NCBI GenBank assembly: GCA_900550185.1
Contig: URRN01000118.1
Location: 1-6,405 of the forward strand
Source of the DNA: an uncultured Collinsella sp.
Lineage (GTDB): Bacteria > Actinomycetota > Coriobacteriia > Coriobacteriales > Coriobacteriaceae
Reading direction: 5' to 3'
Length of the DNA: 6,405 nucleotides
In this document: one piece after another, positions 5,840-6,405 of the stretch
How positions within the stretch are numbered: position 1 is the first letter of the stretch
Layout: each line of letters begins with the position of its first letter
Position numbers and translations under genes: made by a program
Notes under the pieces: model-generated
What the model was told of the DNA's origin: nothing
Seen by the model: only the letters and a program-made list of their open reading frames with translations
Databases searched by the model: none

Positions 5840-5848
5840 CATATGGTC
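5840..5848. repeat. Second copy of a CATATGGTC direct repeat
   Basis: CATATGGTC occurs at 5815-5823 and again here, 25 bp apart from start to start. The second copy sits in an imperfect 12-bp dyad, GTCCATATGGTC (5837-5848), 6 nt before the ribosome site of the regulator gene. The spacing is about 2.4 helix turns. It could be a repressor or activator site, possibly autoregulatory; this is inferred from position only. Confidence 0.4.
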
Positions 5849-5864
5849 GAGTTGAGGAGCAGGC

Positions 5865-6405
5865 ATGGTAAACGATCTGGGCAATACGGACGACCTCGAG
5901 TTGATGCCGACGGGCGGCGGCTATATGGTGCGGCGCGATCGCTTGATGAACGAGCTCATCGTTAAAGGGCGCAAGGCAGGAATCGTTCTGCTTTACGCGC
6001 CCGATGGGTTTGGTAAGACGTCGGTATTGCTGCAATACGTGCAGGAGGTTAAATCGGACCCCACGCGAGGGCCGGTTCGGATTATCGAGGCCGACCGCGC
6101 GATTGGACGCGAGCTCTTTATGCAGCTCGAGGTTGTCGCTGATGAGCTTAAGGACAAACCTCATTCGCTCGTTGCGATCGACAACGTGCCCAATCTCGAG
6201 CAGCACGAAACCGAGGACCTCATCGATCGAATCCGCAGCTTACGTGCTACGGGGACGGGGGTCTTTATTGCCTGCCGCCCCTCCAACCGATTGCTTATCC
6301 ACGGGCTGGGCGATTCGGTAAAAGTCAATGCGCAGATGCTCAAGGTGCACGCCTATGAGTATTCGGCGTGGGCATCGGCGTTTTCGATCAGCACATCGCT
6401 CGACT
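5865..6405 (+). CDS. MalT/LuxR-like STAND ATPase regulator, N-terminal part
   Basis: The frame is open from ATG 5865 to the window edge (180 codons, no stop), so only the N-terminus is present. GAGGAG (5854-5859) ends 5 nt before the ATG. The protein opens with MVRRDRLMNEL (21-31), like the RPRLLERL segment before the NTPase domain of MalT-type regulators. The Walker A is YAPDGFGKTS (44-53), very close to the APAGFGKTT of MalT. A Walker B-like strand is SLVAIDN (101-107, Asp106). FIACRPSNRLL (134-144) fits the segment with the arginine that follows in STAND ATPases. This family usually has a large ligand-sensing repeat domain and a C-terminal LuxR helix-turn-helix; both would lie outside the window, so DNA binding is predicted, not seen. 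The inducer is unknown. Other STAND proteins, such as SARP-type regulators, cannot be excluded. Confidence 0.75.
   Translation, partial: MVNDLGNTDDLELMPTGGGYMVRRDRLMNELIVKGRKAGIVLLYAPDGFGKTSVLLQYVQEVKSDPTRGPVRIIEADRAIGRELFMQLEVVADELKDKPHSLVAIDNVPNLEQHETEDLIDRIRSLRATGTGVFIACRPSNRLLIHGLGDSVKVNAQMLKVHAYEYSAWASAFSISTSLD

Larger units (their letters stand above)
5474..5864. other. Intergenic region rich in palindromes and direct repeats
   Basis: These 391 nt contain no supported gene. They hold a perfect inverted repeat ATACGCC-GT-GGCGTAT (5481-5496), a 9-bp stem GATTCTATG/CATAGAGTC (5564-5572 with 5585-5593, one G-T pair), a 14-bp perfect palindrome GAGTTGCGCAACTC (5617-5630), and a direct repeat CATATGGTC (5815-5823 and 5840-5848). 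The middle is more AT-rich than the flanking genes. Together this looks like a control region for the regulator gene that begins at 5865. Short frames such as the one at 5668-5724 lack ribosome sites. Confidence 0.6.

Overview
The window reads as a chromosomal segment of a high-GC actinobacterium, most likely a gut Coriobacteriia member such as Collinsella. This is inferred from the gene order rplM-rpsI-glmM, which is typical of Actinobacteria, together with GC-rich codon use, strong Shine-Dalgarno sites and the protein sequences. No 16S or other marker is present, so the genus is a guess.

Layout. Positions 1-505 hold no convincing gene. They contain a cluster of hairpins (3-109) and a four-copy, 62-bp tandem repeat (182-434) whose units each carry a dyad. 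A patatin-like serine hydrolase follows (506-1384). A consensus-like promoter (1448-1475) drives rplM (1542-1985) and rpsI (1988-2383), which end at a strong intrinsic terminator (2414-2457). Next are glmM (2507-3844), a stand-alone glucose-family PTS EIIA gene (3916-4413) and, after a structured 272-nt leader or spacer, nagB (4686-5414), closed by a strong terminator (5444-5473). A 391-nt intergenic stretch rich in palindromes and direct repeats (5474-5864) leads to the 5' part of a MalT-like STAND ATPase regulator (from 5865, running off the right edge). All genes are on the + strand.

How the genes fit together. rplM and rpsI are a ribosomal protein pair. glmM and nagB act on the same metabolite, glucosamine-6-phosphate: GlmM sends it to cell-wall precursors, NagB to glycolysis. 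The EIIA gene between them suggests PTS import of an amino sugar or glucose feeding this node, but its EIIB/EIIC partner is not in the window. The MalT-like regulator is well placed to respond to a sugar, but nothing in the sequence proves that it controls its neighbours.

Most of the window is conserved housekeeping DNA. The less ordinary parts are non-coding: the 62-bp repeat array, the nagB leader with three competing stem arms, and the operator-like palindromes before the regulator gene. No clearly new multi-gene system is visible.
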